From positions 1 through 41,678 of the forward strand of contig DIYG01000165.1 of assembly GCA_002428935.1 (NCBI GenBank): 41,678 nucleotides of DNA, read 5' to 3'. The position numbers and the translations under genes were made by a program. Positions 32,383 through 41,678 of the stretch are shown here, piece after piece. Every line of letters starts with the position of its first letter. The first letter of the stretch is position 1. Under the pieces are notes generated by a model that searched no databases, had not been told where the DNA came from, and saw only the letters and a list, made by a program, of their open reading frames with translations. Source of the stretch: Halieaceae bacterium UBA6060. GTDB taxonomy: Bacteria > Pseudomonadota > Gammaproteobacteria > Pseudomonadales > Halieaceae.

Positions 32383-35300
32383 CTAACCCTTCCCTGTGGC
32401 CTCCACCACCGGGGTGGCCAAGTCCGCAGCTTCCCGCTGGGCATCCATCTCTTCGTCCAGACGACGACTAACCCGCCCGGGCGATCCCGTACCTCGAGCC
32501 AACAGGCTATAGGCCATGGGCACAAGAAACAGAGTTACCAGGGTCGCCAGGGCAACGCCGCCCATGACCACCGCACCGATCACGCTGCGCACTTCATGGC
32601 CCGGTCCCGTGGAGAGCACCAGGGGCAAAGCACCCATGACGGTAGTGAATGCGGTCATGACGATGGGGCGCAAACGCTTGCTCGCGCCCTGGATAACCGA
32701 GCTCTCGAAATCAAAGCCCGCGTCGCGCATCTGGTTAGTAAACTCGACGATGAGAATCCCATTCTTCGCCGCCAGCCCGACCAGCATGATCAGCCCCACC
32801 TGACTGTAGATATTGAGGGTAGAACCCGTAAAACCCAGAGCCATGAGCCCACCGAGAAGGGCCACGGGCACCGTAAAGAGAATAATTGCGGGATGGACAA
32901 AGGATTCGAACTGCGCGGCCATGACGAGGTAGACCACCAGTAAAGCCAGGACGAAGGTCAGATAGACACTGTCGCTGGCCTGGAAGTATTCCAGCGACTC
33001 CCCTTTGAAATCGAAGGACGCGGTCTCTGGAAGCTCCGTGCGCACCAGCTCCTGGAGATACTCCAGAGCGTCACCCAGCTTGTAACCCTCGCTTAGTCCC
33101 GCCGACAGGGTAAAGGAACGCACGCGGTTGTAGCGATTGAGAGACCCGGCGTCGGCCTGCTCGCGCAAGGTCACCAAATTGGACAGGGGAATCAGGGTAC
33201 CCGTGCTAGCTGAGCGAACGTAGATATCATCCAGATCGGATAGGGTCCGCGCCGCTTCTCGCTCGCCCTCGACGATCACATCGTACTCTCGCCCACCCAT
33301 AATGAAGGTGGTGACACGCCGGGACCCCAAAAGGGTTTCCAGGGTTCGACCGATGTCAGCGAGGCGAACGCCAAGATCTCCGGCCCGGTTTCGGTCGATG
33401 GATACTCGAAGCTGGGGTTTCGTCGGTTTGAGGTCCGTATCGACGCCGATAAGTCCGGGATTCTCCGCGACTTTCTCCAGCAGGATGTCTTGCCACTCGG
33501 CGAGCTCTTCATAGCTATCGCCGCCCACGACAAACTGCACGGGGTCCACATTGCCACCGCCGAAGGAGCGCGGTGCACGGACAAAGGTTCGCGCACCCGC
33601 CACATCGGCGATGCGGCTTTGGGCGTCGGCACGGATTTCCGCGGACGTCCGTTCCCGGACCTCCCAGGGGTGTAACACCATGATGGTGAAGGCTCGATTG
33701 AAGGCGTCACCTCCGCCCCAGCCCGGTGCCCGTATCAGCAGTCGCTTGACCTCGCCAGCCTCCACGAGGGGCATAAGACGCTCTTCGATGGCCAGGACTT
33801 GATCAACGGTGTACTCAAAGGACGACCCTTCCGGTGTCGAGGCCACCATGAACAGCACGCCCCGATCCTCCGATGGAGAGAACTCCTGGGGCAGCACCTG
33901 ACTCGCTTGCCAGGCCAGGAGCAGGCAACCCAGTAACACGGGGACAAATAACCAGGCGTGGCGCACGCAGGGCTCGAGCAGCGCCCGGTAACGCAACTCC
34001 ATATACTCCGTGAGCCGCTCCACGGCGTCGGCCATGCGATTGGACACCTTGTCCTGATCAAGGAGCTTGGAACAGATCACCGGCCCCAGGGTGAGAGCCA
34101 CGAAACTCGAAAACACCACGGCGATAGCCATGGCCACGGCGAACTCTGCGAACAAACGTCCGACATTACCTTCAAGGAAGGTAATGGGAATAAACACGGC
34201 GATAAGCACCAGCGTCGTGGCGATAACTGCGAAAGCTACCTGCCGCGATCCCCGATAGGACGCCACCAGGGCGGACTCGCCGCGAACCAGACGGCGGTGA
34301 ATGTTCTCCAGGACCACAATACTGTCGTCCACCACCAGACCGATGGCCAGCACCAGGGCCAGGAGAGTGAGCAGGTTGATGCTATAGCCCAGGGCCCAGA
34401 GCATGCTGAAGCTGCCAATGAGGGATATGGGCACCGTAAGCGCCGGTACCAAAAGGCTGCGCGGGTCCCCCAAAAACATGAAGATCACCAACACCACCAG
34501 GGCACCGGCGATGTACAAGGTGGCAAACACTTCATCGATCGCCGCCGCCACAAACACGGAGCGATCAAAACTGGCAATTAGCTCCATACCCTCGGGAAGC
34601 TGGCCGTTTATGCGCCGTATCTCCTCCTGCACCAGGCGCCCTACGGACAACGCATTGGCCTTGCTCTGCTTGACGATTCCCAGACCCACCATCGATACGG
34701 TGTTGCCGCGAAACAGATTACGGGTCTCGGCGCTGGCCAATTCCACCCGGGCGACATCGGCCAGACGCACCAGATAGCCGTCTTCACCCCGAGCCAGGAC
34801 CAGTTCACGAAAGTCCTCCGCCGCCTGATAGCTGCGATCCAGACGAACGACAAAATCTCGCTGCGCGGATTTCAGGGTGCCTGCGGGCAGCTCCACGTTC
34901 TGCGCCCGCAGGGCATCTTCCACATCGGCCACGGTCAGACCCCGCGCCACCAAAGCGTTGCGATCAAGCCAGATGCGCATGGAGTAAACCTGCTGGCCTG
35001 AAATCTGCACCCGGGCCACCCCATCGAGGACCGCGAAGCGATCTTCCAGATAACGCCGTGCATAGTCCGTCAGCTCCAGGGCCGACATGCTTTCGCCGAC
35101 GAGGTGGGCCCAAAAGATCGCCTGCTCGTCGCTATTGCTCTTGCGGGTTTCCGGCGCCAGGGCTTCCTCGGGCAAGTTGTCCAAGACCCCGGACACGCGG
35201 TCGCGCACATCGTTGGCGGCCGCATCGATATCTCGGTTGAGGTTGAACTCCAGGGTGATCGTCGACTGACCGTCAAAGCTCGCCGAGTTCATGGTCTTGA

Positions 35301-35529
35301 TGCCCTCGATACCCGACAAGCGGTTCTCGATGAGCTCCGTAATCTTGTTCTCCACCACCGCCGCCGACGCACCGGGATACTCCGTATCCACGGTAACAAT
35401 CGGTGGATCGATATCCGGGTATTCGCGCAGGGGTAGCCGGTCGAAGGCCAAAAGCCCAAAGGCCACGATCAGGGCACTGCCCACCAGTGCCATAACAGGG
35501 CGGCGCACCGCCAGATCCGAGAGCAGCAT
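32383..35529 (-). CDS. RND-family multidrug efflux permease (HAE1/AcrB-like)
   Basis: This 1048-residue proton-driven exporter has the family N-terminus (SDLAVRRPVMALVGSALIV), two periplasmic loops and the complete proton relay: the Asp pair of TM4 in IGLVVDDSIVVLENIHRRL and the Lys in LAAKNGILIVEFTNQM of TM10. It is closer to AcrB/MexD-type multidrug pumps than the pump near the start of the window, which lacks that Lys. The start is ATG overlapping the adaptor stop by 1 base (TGATG). Drugs, solvents or metabolites are the likely substrates; no outer-membrane channel gene or local regulator is adjacent. Confidence 0.95.
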   Translation of the reverse strand: MLLSDLAVRRPVMALVGSALIVAFGLLAFDRLPLREYPDIDPPIVTVDTEYPGASAAVVENKITELIENRLSGIEGIKTMNSASFDGQSTITLEFNLNRDIDAAANDVRDRVSGVLDNLPEEALAPETRKSNSDEQAIFWAHLVGESMSALELTDYARRYLEDRFAVLDGVARVQISGQQVYSMRIWLDRNALVARGLTVADVEDALRAQNVELPAGTLKSAQRDFVVRLDRSYQAAEDFRELVLARGEDGYLVRLADVARVELASAETRNLFRGNTVSMVGLGIVKQSKANALSVGRLVQEEIRRINGQLPEGMELIASFDRSVFVAAAIDEVFATLYIAGALVVLVIFMFLGDPRSLLVPALTVPISLIGSFSMLWALGYSINLLTLLALVLAIGLVVDDSIVVLENIHRRLVRGESALVASYRGSRQVAFAVIATTLVLIAVFIPITFLEGNVGRLFAEFAVAMAIAVVFSSFVALTLGPVICSKLLDQDKVSNRMADAVERLTEYMELRYRALLEPCVRHAWLFVPVLLGCLLLAWQASQVLPQEFSPSEDRGVLFMVASTPEGSSFEYTVDQVLAIEERLMPLVEAGEVKRLLIRAPGWGGGDAFNRAFTIMVLHPWEVRERTSAEIRADAQSRIADVAGARTFVRAPRSFGGGNVDPVQFVVGGDSYEELAEWQDILLEKVAENPGLIGVDTDLKPTKPQLRVSIDRNRAGDLGVRLADIGRTLETLLGSRRVTTFIMGGREYDVIVEGEREAARTLSDLDDIYVRSASTGTLIPLSNLVTLREQADAGSLNRYNRVRSFTLSAGLSEGYKLGDALEYLQELVRTELPETASFDFKGESLEYFQASDSVYLTFVLALLVVYLVMAAQFESFVHPAIILFTVPVALLGGLMALGFTGSTLNIYSQVGLIMLVGLAAKNGILIVEFTNQMRDAGFDFESSVIQGASKRLRPIVMTAFTTVMGALPLVLSTGPGHEVRSVIGAVVMGGVALATLVTLFLVPMAYSLLARGTGSPGRVSRRLDEEMDAQREAADLATPVVEATGKG

Positions 35530-36566
35530 CAGCCCGACACCACTCGCACGGGTACGGTGTTTCCGGACAGACGAACCACACCGTCCCGAACGATCTCTTC
35601 ACCCACCGCCAGACCGTCGGTGATGACGACCCAACCCGGCGTTCGATGTCCGATGCGCACTTCGCTGCGCCGCACCTGGTCTCCATCCAGCTTCCAAACA
35701 AAGTGCCGGGCAGCGCGACTCTGCAAACTCTCCTCTGGCACCATGATGACTTCCTGGGGATCGCCGGTTAATTCAATCTCCATGAGCAGCCCTGGCCGCA
35801 GTCGCTCGTCTTCGTTGGGAAGCTCCGCCCGGGCGGTGACAGATCGCGCCACCGGATCGATACGACTGTCGATCGCCGCCAGCGTGCCGCGAAACTCGCC
35901 GGCGAAAGCGGCGGTGCGCGCGACGATGGGCATGCCGGGTTGCAGGGCGCTGAGATAGCGCTCCGGGACCGTAAACTGGAGGCGCATGCGGCTGATGTCA
36001 TCCAGGGTGGTCAAACGCTGACCGGTAGACACCAGTGCGCCTTCACTCACCTCGCGCAATCCCAGAACGCCGCTGAATGGAGCGACGATGGTCCGGTCAG
36101 CAATCCGTGCCTCCGCCTCGCTCATCTGGTGGCGGATCACTTCGACTTCCGTTTGCGCTGAGTCCAGGTCTGTTTGGGCGACCTGATTTCTCCGGGCGAG
36201 ATCCGTCAGGCGCTTGACCTCTCGCTGGGCGTCGGCGAGACGGGTACGCAGTTCGCTGAGGGCCGCGAGTTCTGCGTCCTGGCGGAGCGTCGCCAATACC
36301 TGGCCACGGTCAACGCGATCGCCGTCTTCAAACTCGATGCCGGTAATCAACTGCGAAACGGGAGAGGTGATGTCGATGGATTCCCAGGCCTGAAGGGTAC
36401 CCAGGGCGGGTATGCGATCACGAAAGCTGCGGGTGCTCACTTCGATAATCGTCACCGGCGCAGGAGGGCGCGCTCCACGCTGAGTACCTGGCCCATCTCC
36501 AGCCATCTGTCGCCAGGCAAAAAGACCAACAACAACCAATAGGGCTAATACCGCCGCAACTCTCAT
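35529..36566 (-). CDS. RND efflux periplasmic adaptor (membrane fusion protein)
   Basis: This 345-residue HlyD/AcrA-type adaptor begins with a membrane anchor or uncleaved signal (VAAVLALLVVVGLFAWRQM), followed by barrel-sandwich halves (PALGTLQAWESIDITSPVSQL and VAPFSGVLGLREVSEGALV in part), a coiled-coil hairpin rich in Glu/Arg/Ala (about residues 100-145), and the beta-barrel strands near GMPIVARTAAFAGEFRGTL. It joins the neighbouring pump to an outer-membrane channel encoded elsewhere. The start has GGAAG about 5 bases upstream. It is divergent from gshA, with 258 bases between. Confidence 0.93.
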   Translation of the reverse strand: MRVAAVLALLVVVGLFAWRQMAGDGPGTQRGARPPAPVTIIEVSTRSFRDRIPALGTLQAWESIDITSPVSQLITGIEFEDGDRVDRGQVLATLRQDAELAALSELRTRLADAQREVKRLTDLARRNQVAQTDLDSAQTEVEVIRHQMSEAEARIADRTIVAPFSGVLGLREVSEGALVSTGQRLTTLDDISRMRLQFTVPERYLSALQPGMPIVARTAAFAGEFRGTLAAIDSRIDPVARSVTARAELPNEDERLRPGLLMEIELTGDPQEVIMVPEESLQSRAARHFVWKLDGDQVRRSEVRIGHRTPGWVVITDGLAVGEEIVRDGVVRLSGNTVPVRVVSG

Positions 36567-36691
36567 AACGCTTCCGAATTCAACGAGAACGCCATTCTAA
36601 CACCGGCCCCGGATTCTCTCGGGGCTCCCGTGACTCATCGGGGCACCGCATCGCCGTGTCCAGCAGTCGTTTTCGCTGCGGGTACGGGCGC

Positions 36692-36721
36692 TTACGGCGG
36701 ATCAGTCTCGCGGTGTATGAT
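36692..36721 (+). promoter_or_regulatory. Candidate gshA promoter
   Basis: TTACGG (36692-36697), 18 bases and TATGAT (36716-36721, 5/6 match) resemble sigma-70 elements. The predicted start near 36728 gives a leader of about 97 bases. The rest of the 258-base divergent region shows no repeat or clear operator. Confidence 0.35.
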
Positions 36722-36824
36722 GCGGCCCCGCGACCCTGGGCAATAGACAGCCGCAGGGCAAAGCTGAGCAATCAGCACTCCGGAACATGCGCCGCGCGGG
36801 ATTCGACAAGGGAGAGGGCCCACT

Positions 36825-38420
36825 TTGACATCACACTGGCACCAGCAGCTAGGCCGCCTGAGCGCCGCTGACCCAACCCTGCTGCAAGGCATCCAGCGAG
36901 GAATCGAAAAAGAATCCCTGCGCGTCGACAGCCAGGGCATGCTCGCGCAAACCCCGCATCCGGAAGCCCTGGGCTCGGCCCTGGCTCACAGCAGCATCAC
37001 CACGGATTACTCCGAAGCCCTCATGGAGTTCATTACGCCGGTGTCTACCAGCATCGACGCCTCCCTGAATACCCTCGAAGAAATCCACGCCTTTGTTTAT
37101 CAACAGCTCAACGGAGAGCGACTGTGGAGCGCCAGCATGCCCTGCATCGTTGCCGGGGACGCGGGCATCCCCGTGGCCCGTTACGGCAACTCCAACGTGG
37201 GTCGCATGAAAACCGTGTACCGCTACGGTCTCGGCCATCGCTACGGGCGCATGATGCAGGCCATCGCGGGGATTCATTACAACTTCTCCATGCCCGAACA
37301 CTACTGGAGCCAGTCCCAGGAGGCCGACGGCGATACCGGTCCCCTGAAGGATTACATCACCACGCGCTATCTCGGTCTGATCCGAAATTTTCACCGCTGG
37401 TCGTGGCTGCTCATCTACCTCTTTGGCGCCTCGCCTGCGGTCTGCGCCAGTTTCATGAGCGGTCGCGGCGACCACAACCTGGTGCCCTTCGACGGAGAGG
37501 GGAACTCCCTGCATCTTCCCCACGCTACAGCCTTGCGAATGAGCGATCTGGGCTACAACAGCACGGCGCAGAAATCCCTGCGGGTCTGCTACAACAGCTT
37601 GAACAATTATCTAACCACGCTCACCGACGCCATCCTTACGCCTCATGAGGCCTATGCGGAGTTTCGCGGTCAGCGCGATGGCGAGTACATGCAGCTCAAC
37701 GACAGCTTGCTGCAGATTGAGAATGAGTTTTACAGCACCATTCGCCCGAAGCGTCCGGCGCGCAGTGGCGAAACGGCGCTCAGCGCCCTCCATGAACGGG
37801 GGATCGAGTACGTGGAGATCCGCTGTGTTGATGTCAGTCCGTTCTATCCCCTGGGTATCTCGGCCCAGCAGATGCGTTTTATCGACGCGTTTCTGATCCA
37901 TTGCCTCACGGCGCCCAGTCCCCTGTGCGACGAACAGGAACAGGATCGCATGGCGCGCAATATGACGGCGGTCGTTAACGAGGGCCGCAAGCCAGGTCTC
38001 CGTTTGCAAGACACCGGGGGCGAACGGGAGCTTAGGGAGTGGGCCGAGGCCCTGCTGAAAGACGTGCAGGCCAGCGCCGAGCTTCTCGATAAAGCCCACG
38101 ACGCCAGTGACTACGTCCAGGCCGTTAGCCAGGAGACCGCAAAGGTCCGGGGAGACGAAGAACTCCCCTCGGCGCGAGTTCTGCGGGAAATGGCGGACAA
38201 AGCCCAACCCTATTTTCGCTTTGCCCTCGAATACAGTCGTCGCTGGGCGGAACACTTTGCCGAGTTTGAACTCAAAGAAGAGGCTGCGCAGCGCTTACGG
38301 GAAGAGAGTATTCAATCCCTGGAGCGCCAGACAGCCATAGAAGCGAGCGATGACCTGAGCTTCGAAGCTTATTTGGCCGCTTACTACGACCAGTACAAAG
38401 CTATTCGCACGAGAGACTGA
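36825..38420 (+). CDS. gshA: Glutamate-cysteine ligase (gamma-proteobacterial type)
   Basis: This 531-residue enzyme joins glutamate and cysteine with ATP, the limiting step of glutathione synthesis. It aligns from memory with E. coli GshA throughout: LQGIQRGIEKESLRV, HPEALGSALAHSSITTDYSEALMEFIT, IHYNFSMPEHYW, YLFGASPAVC, LQIENEFYSTIRPKR and GIEYVEIRCVDVSPFYPLGI (each shown in part). The start appears to be TTG at 36825, with GGGAGAGG about 8-14 bases upstream; no in-frame ATG fits before the conserved region. dsbB begins on the base after the stop. Glutathione production fits the Prx5-type peroxidase earlier in the window. Confidence 0.96.
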   Translation: MTSHWHQQLGRLSAADPTLLQGIQRGIEKESLRVDSQGMLAQTPHPEALGSALAHSSITTDYSEALMEFITPVSTSIDASLNTLEEIHAFVYQQLNGERLWSASMPCIVAGDAGIPVARYGNSNVGRMKTVYRYGLGHRYGRMMQAIAGIHYNFSMPEHYWSQSQEADGDTGPLKDYITTRYLGLIRNFHRWSWLLIYLFGASPAVCASFMSGRGDHNLVPFDGEGNSLHLPHATALRMSDLGYNSTAQKSLRVCYNSLNNYLTTLTDAILTPHEAYAEFRGQRDGEYMQLNDSLLQIENEFYSTIRPKRPARSGETALSALHERGIEYVEIRCVDVSPFYPLGISAQQMRFIDAFLIHCLTAPSPLCDEQEQDRMARNMTAVVNEGRKPGLRLQDTGGERELREWAEALLKDVQASAELLDKAHDASDYVQAVSQETAKVRGDEELPSARVLREMADKAQPYFRFALEYSRRWAEHFAEFELKEEAAQRLREESIQSLERQTAIEASDDLSFEAYLAAYYDQYKAIRTRD

Positions 38421-38927
38421 ATGAATCCCCTGTTAGCCATCCGGCCCGTGTTTACCGGACTTTTCCTCCTCACCATCGTATCCATGGCTTTCGCCGTTTT
38501 GTTTCTGCAGCAGACCCTGGGCTTACCCCCCTGCCCCCTGTGCATCACCCAGCGCGGTTTCGTCATTCTGGTAGGCCTGTTCGCCTTGTTGGCCGCCCTG
38601 CACAACCCCCAGGGCTGGGGCAGGCGGGTGTATGCAGCGCTGTGTCTATTGGCGGCACTCGGGGGAGCTGCGGTGGCAGGACGTCACGTCTGGCTACAAA
38701 GCCTGCCGGAGGACATGGCGCCGGCCTGCGGGCCGAGCCTGGAATACATGCTGGAAACCTTGCCCCTGGCCGAGACCTTTCAGGTCGTCATAATGGGTGA
38801 TGGCAACTGCGCAGAAGTCGTGTGGACCTTTCTCGGTTTGAGCATCCCCGAGCAAACCCTGGCGCTATTTGTGGTGCTGGCCGGAATCGCGCTATTTCAG
38901 CTCCTGCGACCCCAGGCCAGCGCCTGA
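38421..38927 (+). CDS. dsbB: Disulfide bond formation protein DsbB
   Basis: This 168-residue inner-membrane protein has four helices and re-oxidises DsbA, passing electrons to quinone. The first redox pair is Cys38/Cys41 (PCPLC) and the second is Cys103/Cys130, at almost the same positions as in E. coli (41/44 and 104/130). Arg45 after the first pair, near the quinone site, is kept (CITQRG). It starts directly after the gshA stop codon, so the two thiol genes are co-expressed. dsbA is not in the window. Confidence 0.96.
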   Translation: MNPLLAIRPVFTGLFLLTIVSMAFAVLFLQQTLGLPPCPLCITQRGFVILVGLFALLAALHNPQGWGRRVYAALCLLAALGGAAVAGRHVWLQSLPEDMAPACGPSLEYMLETLPLAETFQVVIMGDGNCAEVVWTFLGLSIPEQTLALFVVLAGIALFQLLRPQASA

Positions 38928-38956
38928 TCTAGCGGCGGCTTAGCCCTCGCTAGATC
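38926..38956. terminator. Stem-loop spanning convergent dsbB and FKBP stops
   Basis: GATCTAGCG (38926-38934) and CGCTAGATC (38948-38956) form a perfect 9-bp stem with a 13-base loop. The structure includes parts of both stop codons. No T-run follows on either strand. It may end or protect both transcripts. Confidence 0.5.
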
Positions 38957-39695
38957 CCTCTTCCGCCGCAGCCTGCTGGCTGGGAATGTCGAGCAACTCA
39001 ACTTCAAAGATCAGAGCTGCGTTCGGACCGATGCGCTCTCCGGCACCGCCAGTGCCGTAGGCCAGCTCTGAGGGGATATACAGCTTGTACTTGGAGCCGA
39101 CCTTCATGAGCTGCAGAGCTTCCGTCCACCCGCTGATGACCTGACCGACACCAAAGGTTACGGGTTCTCCACGAGCATAGGATGAGTCGAACTCGGAGCC
39201 GTCAATCAACGTGCCACGGTAGTGAACCTGAACCGAGTCTTCCGGCCCGGGGGTAGCGCCGTCACCAGCCTCAACAACTTCGTACTGCAGACCAGATTCC
39301 GTGGTCACGACACCCTCACGGGTGCTGTTCTCAAGGAGAAACGCCGCTGATGCGGCCGCATTGGCTTCCGAAAGAGCCTCGGTGGTGGCCTGGCGTTCTT
39401 CATTTATTCTCTGCTGGAAGGCGACCATTTCCGCCTGAATTTCCTCATCGGAAATCCGCTGTGGGGCATTGGTAACCGCATCGCGCAGACCGGCGGCGAA
39501 GGCGTCGACGTCTACGGTCATGCCATCGTTGGCCATGTTACGACCCAGGCCCAGGGCAACCCCGTAGCTTAGCCGTTGATTGGACGTCTCCAGAGTCAGT
39601 TCTGCTTCCGCAGGTTCCGATGGGGCCTGCTGCTGGCAGGCGGCGAGGGCCGCAAACGCGCACAGCGCCACTACGGGCTTGGTCAGTGTCTTCAT
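38940..39695 (-). CDS. FKBP-type peptidyl-prolyl isomerase, lipoprotein
   Basis: This 251-residue protein resembles FkpA/Mip folding factors. It has a lipoprotein signal (FAALAAC, lipid-bearing Cys20), an N-terminal helical dimerisation domain (about 35-125, with LSYGVALGLGRNM) and a C-terminal FKBP domain (about 130-240: VQVHYRGTLIDGSEFDSSY, VISGWTEALQLMKVGSK, IPSELAYG, LIFEVELLDI). It would speed proline isomerisation of periplasmic or outer-membrane proteins. AGGAA lies 7 bases before the start. Unlike E. coli FkpA, which is soluble, this one should be membrane-anchored. Confidence 0.94.
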   Translation of the reverse strand: MKTLTKPVVALCAFAALAACQQQAPSEPAEAELTLETSNQRLSYGVALGLGRNMANDGMTVDVDAFAAGLRDAVTNAPQRISDEEIQAEMVAFQQRINEERQATTEALSEANAAASAAFLLENSTREGVVTTESGLQYEVVEAGDGATPGPEDSVQVHYRGTLIDGSEFDSSYARGEPVTFGVGQVISGWTEALQLMKVGSKYKLYIPSELAYGTGGAGERIGPNAALIFEVELLDIPSQQAAAEEGSSEG

Positions 39696-40055
39696 GGGGT
39701 GTTCCTGTAATTGGCGTGAAAAGATTATCTGGACAACTGCAACTCACCGCCGACTCCCTGCCCACGGCAGAAGGCTAAACCGGCCCCGACAAAACCACTT
39801 GGGCAAAGCACGGGCCTGCGCGGCGAGCACCAGCGCATCAAGAGGGCGGGAGTGTAAACGCTCCTACCAGCGCGTACCAGCCTGCACACTCACCACCCAA
39901 ACCCCGCTCCTAGGCCCGTGGAGGGACCGTTTCCCGCTCCCCATCGACCGGATTGGGACTCCAGCACGCCGGGAGTAAGAACGATGCGCTAAACTGCGGC
40001 CCCCGCTTCTCCGCGGGACACCCGATGACACCCATTCCTAAGGCAGATTTGCGCC
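39696..40055. promoter_or_regulatory. Divergent intergenic region, FKBP / ABC exporter
   Basis: These 360 bases hold no supportable gene; the short frames on both strands lack start signals and family features. On the minus strand GATAAT (39729-39724) is a likely -10 for the FKBP gene, without a clear -35. No matching strong promoter was found for the ABC gene. No repeat or RNA gene was recognised. Confidence 0.4.
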
Positions 40056-41678
40056 ATGGCCTTCGCATTTTTTGAGAAACTCGTGAAGCCCTTCCCCGAC
40101 GTCCGACCGGAGCGGGCTCCGGGTTCTGTGTATGCCTTTTGTCGTCACCACTCCCGAGGCCTGGAGCACTGGTTGCTATTGCTGGCGGCGCTGAGCACCG
40201 GCATCGCCATCGTCGAAGTCGCGCTCTTCGACCTCCTGGGACGAGGTGTCGATCTACTCTCGAACAGCACACCGGAGCATATCGGTAGCGACGGCGGTTG
40301 GACGCTTCTGTGGACCGGTCTCGCCGTGATCGCCGCCTACCCACTGCTCGTCGGATTGCAGTCCTTACTGCTACACCAGACCCTCATGGGCAACTTCCCC
40401 ATGATCGTCCGCTGGACCGCCCATCGCTACCTCCTAAGGCAGAGTCTTAGCTTCTTCCAGGACGAGTTCGCGGGGCGCGTCGCCACTCGCGTCATGCAAA
40501 CCGCCCTTGCGGTGCGCTCCGTGGTCCTGATCCTGTTGGACATTCTCGTTTATGTGGCGGTGTACTTTTTCTCGGTGCTGGTGCTTCTTAGCAGCATCGA
40601 CCCGCGCCTCGCCCTGCCCCTACTCCTATGGCTGTTGTTGTACTCGGGGATCCTGTATGTGGTCCTCCCCCGGCTGCAAAGGGTATCGGAACGCCAGGCC
40701 GATGCCCGCGCTCTGATGACGGGCCGGGTTGCCGACAGCTACACGAATATCAGCACCGTGAAGCTGTTCTCCCATGCCCACCGGGAAGCGGGTTACGCCC
40801 GTCAGGGCATGCAGGCTTTTCTGGACACGGTCCATCCGCAGATGCGCTTGGTGACCTGGATGGAAACCGCTGTTGCCAGCAACAATACCCTGATGATCTT
40901 GTCCGTCAGCGCCACCTCCCTGTATCTGTGGTTTGACGGCAGCATCTCTCCCGGCGCGATCGCTGCAGCCCTCGCTCTGTGTCTGCGCATAAATGGCATC
41001 AGCGAATGGATCATGTGGGAAGTGTCGGATCTCTTCGAGAACATCGGGACGGTGCGCGACGGTATCACTACCCTGAGTACTTCCGTGGCCGTCGAAGACG
41101 CTGCGGATGCGCAACCGTTGCAGGTGACATCTGGCAAACTCAGCTTTCGCGACGTGGCCTTTCACTACAGCCCCGAAAAACCCGTGTTCGAGGCCCTAAA
41201 CCTGGACATCGCCGCCGGTGAAAAAATCGGGCTCATCGGCCGTTCCGGGGCCGGTAAATCAACCCTGGTCAACCTCCTCCTGCGCTTCCACGACGTGCAG
41301 GGCGGCAGCATCAGCATTGATGGACAAGACGTACGCAGCGTCCAGCAGGAGACCCTGCGAGCCAATATCGGCATGGTCACCCAGGACACGTCGCTGCTCC
41401 ATCGTTCCGTGCGCGACAACATCCTCTATGGTCGAGAGACCGCCAGCGAAGAGGAACTGCTGGTGGCGATAAAGAAAGCTCGCGCCGAAGACTTCATCGC
41501 CAGTCTTCGAGATCAGGACGGCGCGGCGGGCCTCGATGCCCGCGTCGGTGAGCGGGGCGTGAAACTGAGCGGCGGCCAACGACAGCGCATCGCCATCGCC
41601 CGGGTGATGCTCAAGGATGCACCCATACTGGTCCTGGACGAGGCCACGTCAGCCCTCGACTCCGAAGTCGAGGTCGCC
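40056..41678 (+). CDS. ABC exporter, fused membrane and ATPase domains (3' end beyond window)
   Basis: The open frame runs 541 codons to the window end without a stop. The first half is a six-helix ABC transmembrane domain (segments near HWLLLLAALSTGIAIVEVAL, LLVGLQSLL and ILLDILVYVAVYFF, with the coupling segment VADSYTNISTVKLF). The second half is the ATPase: Walker A GRSGAGKST, Q-loop VTQDTSLL, signature LSGGQRQRIAIAR, Walker B ILVLDEATSALDSE. It is an MsbA-like half-transporter that forms a dimer and exports lipid, peptide or drug; substrate unknown. The H-loop and the C-terminus lie outside the window. ATG at 40056 has a weak AAGG about 13 bases upstream. Confidence 0.92.
   Translation, partial: MAFAFFEKLVKPFPDVRPERAPGSVYAFCRHHSRGLEHWLLLLAALSTGIAIVEVALFDLLGRGVDLLSNSTPEHIGSDGGWTLLWTGLAVIAAYPLLVGLQSLLLHQTLMGNFPMIVRWTAHRYLLRQSLSFFQDEFAGRVATRVMQTALAVRSVVLILLDILVYVAVYFFSVLVLLSSIDPRLALPLLLWLLLYSGILYVVLPRLQRVSERQADARALMTGRVADSYTNISTVKLFSHAHREAGYARQGMQAFLDTVHPQMRLVTWMETAVASNNTLMILSVSATSLYLWFDGSISPGAIAAALALCLRINGISEWIMWEVSDLFENIGTVRDGITTLSTSVAVEDAADAQPLQVTSGKLSFRDVAFHYSPEKPVFEALNLDIAAGEKIGLIGRSGAGKSTLVNLLLRFHDVQGGSISIDGQDVRSVQQETLRANIGMVTQDTSLLHRSVRDNILYGRETASEEELLVAIKKARAEDFIASLRDQDGAAGLDARVGERGVKLSGGQRQRIAIARVMLKDAPILVLDEATSALDSEVEVA

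Noticed and set aside
39910..40344. 144-codon minus-strand frame between the FKBP and ABC genes
   Set aside because: It overlaps the ABC transporter start on the other strand, is Arg-rich, and has no recognisable domain.

Overview
The window looks like a chromosome segment of a GC-rich (about 60%) gammaproteobacterium, probably a marine aerobic or facultative heterotroph of the Halieaceae (NOR5/OM60) type. That placement is an inference. It rests on the E. coli-type gshA followed by dsbB, a Pseudomonas-like phaD beside phasin genes, two RND efflux pairs and FNR/Anr-type operator sequences. No rRNA, tRNA, CRISPR array, insertion sequence or phage gene was seen. Gene starts were re-set from ribosome-binding sites, overlaps and family alignment from memory; no database search was run.

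Layout. 1-150: an 18-bp tandem repeat upstream of pckA. 151-1713: pckA. 1736-6069 (minus): an RND pump and its adaptor. 6372-8271: two phasins with basic tails at opposite ends, then the TetR regulator phaD, a polyhydroxyalkanoate (PHA) granule module. 8296-10649: a methyltransferase, a peroxiredoxin and a DUF2855 protein. 10702-13107 (minus): ppsA. 13318-18288: a cytoplasmic group 3b-type NiFe hydrogenase operon (hydB, a cyclic-nucleotide-binding-domain protein, hydG, hydD, hydA, maturation protease). 18363-23624: a lipoprotein cytochrome c, nifJ (pyruvate:ferredoxin/flavodoxin oxidoreductase) and a dihydroorotate-dehydrogenase-like protein. 23621-25698 (minus): a PqiA-domain protein and a DASS/SLC13 transporter. 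25784-32378: moaA, MoxR-type AAA ATPase, CoxE-type VWA protein, a DUF1631-like protein with a very long Pro-rich linker, and a PilZ protein. 32383-36566 (minus): a second RND pump and adaptor. 36825-38927: gshA-dsbB. 38940-39695 (minus): an FKBP lipoprotein. 40056-end: a truncated ABC exporter.

How it fits together. The centre is a redox and carbon-node region: pckA, ppsA and nifJ act at the PEP/pyruvate/oxaloacetate junction, and the hydrogenase links NADPH/NADH with H2 or sulfur. A perfect FNR/Anr box (18285-18298) sits at exactly the class II distance from a -10-like element before the cytochrome c-nifJ genes. A 9/10 box lies between ppsA and hydB. This suggests a low-oxygen regulon joining hydrogenase, cytochrome and pyruvate oxidation. 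The least described parts are the HTH-less cyclic-nucleotide-binding protein inside the hydrogenase operon, the DUF1631/PilZ operon downstream of moaA and a CoxD/CoxE-like pair, and the mirror-image phasin tails.
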